From Chloroflexota bacterium (GTDB taxonomy: Bacteria > Chloroflexota > Dehalococcoidia > GIF9 > UBA5629), in the NCBI GenBank assembly GCA_026389675.1, contig JAPLHJ010000265.1:1-6059 (forward strand): DNA of 6,059 bases, given 5' to 3'. Of this stretch, positions 5,419 to 6,059 are shown in pieces. Position numbers and translations under genes: made by a program. The notes below the pieces were generated by a model. It made no database searches, was not told where the DNA came from, and was given only the letters and a program-made list of their open reading frames with translations. Every line of letters begins with the position of its first letter. The stretch's first letter is position 1.

Positions 5419-5976
5419 CTACACTTCTAAGATTTCGGTTTCCTTGTCTTTGCCGATCCTGTTGATTGATTCGATATGACTGTCTGTCAGTTTTTGTAAT
5501 TGCTCAGCGGCACGTATATCCTGATCTTTTGAGATATCCTTGTTTTTTTCCGCAGTTTTTAATTCGTCGATTGACTCTCTCCGGAGGTTGCGAATTGTAA
5601 TCCGGGATTCTTCCAGCCGCTTGTGAACGGCCTTGATAAGGTCTTTACGTCTCTCTTCCGTAAGAGCCGGCAAAGTGATCCTGATGTTATTTCCATCATT
5701 TACCGGGTTGAGGCCTAAATCAGATTTTAATATGGCCTTGTCAATATTATTTATTATGCTGCGGTCCCAGGGATGGATCGATATAGTCTTGGGTTCGGGG
5801 ATCGAAATGGAAGCCAGTTGAATGAGAGGAGTTGGCACTCCATGGTAGTCGATTTTTATATGTTCCACCAGGGCCGGTGACGGCCGGCCCGTCCTGATGC
5901 TTGATAATTCTTTGGTCAGGGCTTCAACGGATTTTTTCATCCTGGAGTCAGCATTTTTTAGTATATTATCGGTCAT
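5419..5976 (-). CDS. frr: Ribosome recycling factor
   Basis: Cytosolic factor that, with EF-G, splits the post-termination ribosome. The 185-aa length is exactly typical. The helical bundle parts are recognisable: SIRTGRPSPALVEHI (26-40), VPTPLIQLASISIPEP (47-62), PWDRSIINNIDKAI (69-82), SDLGLNPVNDGNNIRI (85-100), LPALTEERRKDLIK (102-115), RNLRRESIDELK (129-140, with the conserved Arg cluster) and QKLTDSHIESI (161-171). P32 stands where many family members have Ala (RTGRASP). The ATG overlaps the pyrH stop by one base (TAATG) and is preceded by GAGGAG inside the end of pyrH, indicating translational coupling. The next gene, cdsA, starts 11 nt after the stop. Confidence 0.98.
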   Translation of the reverse strand: MTDNILKNADSRMKKSVEALTKELSSIRTGRPSPALVEHIKIDYHGVPTPLIQLASISIPEPKTISIHPWDRSIINNIDKAILKSDLGLNPVNDGNNIRITLPALTEERRKDLIKAVHKRLEESRITIRNLRRESIDELKTAEKNKDISKDQDIRAAEQLQKLTDSHIESINRIGKDKETEILEV

Positions 5977-6059
5977 TATTTCTCCTCACTGGTAACCATA
6001 GTTCCAATATCTTCACCCTCGATCACTCTAACAATGCTGTCGTGTCCCTGTGAATCGAA
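5976..6059 (-). CDS. pyrH: UMP kinase, C-terminal end, truncated by window edge
   Basis: Only the last 27 codons are in the window: a peptide FDSQGHDSIVRVIEGEDIGT followed by MVTSEEK and a TAA stop. The pattern FD...(I/L)xRV(I/V)xGExIGTxV is the usual C-terminus of bacterial UMP kinase, which makes UDP from UMP in the cytosol. The location immediately before frr with a one-base stop/start overlap is the classic pyrH-frr arrangement and supports the call independently. The nucleotide-binding and catalytic parts lie beyond the window. Confidence 0.85.
   Translation of the reverse strand, partial: FDSQGHDSIVRVIEGEDIGTMVTSEEK

Noticed and set aside
1..6059. CRISPR array, tRNA, rRNA, insertion sequence, toxin-antitoxin or defence system
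   Set aside because: No regularly spaced repeats, RNA-gene signatures, transposase motifs or paired toxin-antitoxin genes were seen; all longer reading frames are accounted for.

Overview
The window looks like bacterial chromosome of middling GC content (about 45-50% by eye). It carries a conserved housekeeping cluster on the minus strand, with a plus-strand acyl-CoA module lying inside it. On the minus strand, from high to low coordinates, are the 3' end of pyrH (UMP kinase), frr (ribosome recycling factor), cdsA (CDP-diacylglycerol synthase), a small zinc-finger membrane protein, dxr (DXP reductoisomerase of the MEP isoprenoid pathway) and the 5' end of rseP (site-2 protease). The order pyrH-frr-(uppS)-cdsA-dxr-rseP is widespread in bacteria. 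The style of the proteins and the presence of beta-oxidation-type genes would suit a Chloroflexota/Dehalococcoidia-like anaerobe, but that is an inference without a search.

Two things depart from the usual layout. uppS (undecaprenyl diphosphate synthase), normally between frr and cdsA, is absent: only 11 bp separate the two genes. Second, cdsA and dxr, usually adjacent, are about 3.2 kb apart. Between them lie three plus-strand genes, an 84-aa cysteine-rich protein of unknown function, a crotonase (enoyl-CoA hydratase) and a 390-aa 3-hydroxyacyl-CoA dehydrogenase, plus the divergent minus-strand zinc-finger membrane protein.

Layout: 1-269 rseP (partial); 269-1402 dxr; 1403-1548 spacer with a strong minus-strand RNA hairpin and a weak possible dxr promoter; 1549-1971 zinc-finger membrane protein; 1972-2133 divergent promoter region; 2134-2388 Cys-rich small protein; 2389-2500 spacer with an inverted repeat next to a TATAAT box; 2501-3277 crotonase; 3301-4473 3-hydroxyacyl-CoA dehydrogenase; 4474-4576 convergent spacer with a nested stem-loop terminator; 4577-5407 cdsA; 5419-5976 frr; 5976-6059 pyrH (partial).

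The crotonase and dehydrogenase would catalyse consecutive steps, hydration of an enoyl-CoA and oxidation of the 3-hydroxyacyl-CoA. Together they resemble the two halves of the fused enzyme known from archaea. cdsA supplies phospholipid precursors, dxr isoprenoid precursors, RseP intramembrane proteolysis, and frr/pyrH serve translation and pyrimidine metabolism. I see no CRISPR array, tRNA, rRNA, transposase or defence system. The most unusual aspects are the rearranged cluster, the separate-gene form of the archaeal-type hydratase/dehydrogenase and the uncharacterised small Cys-rich protein.
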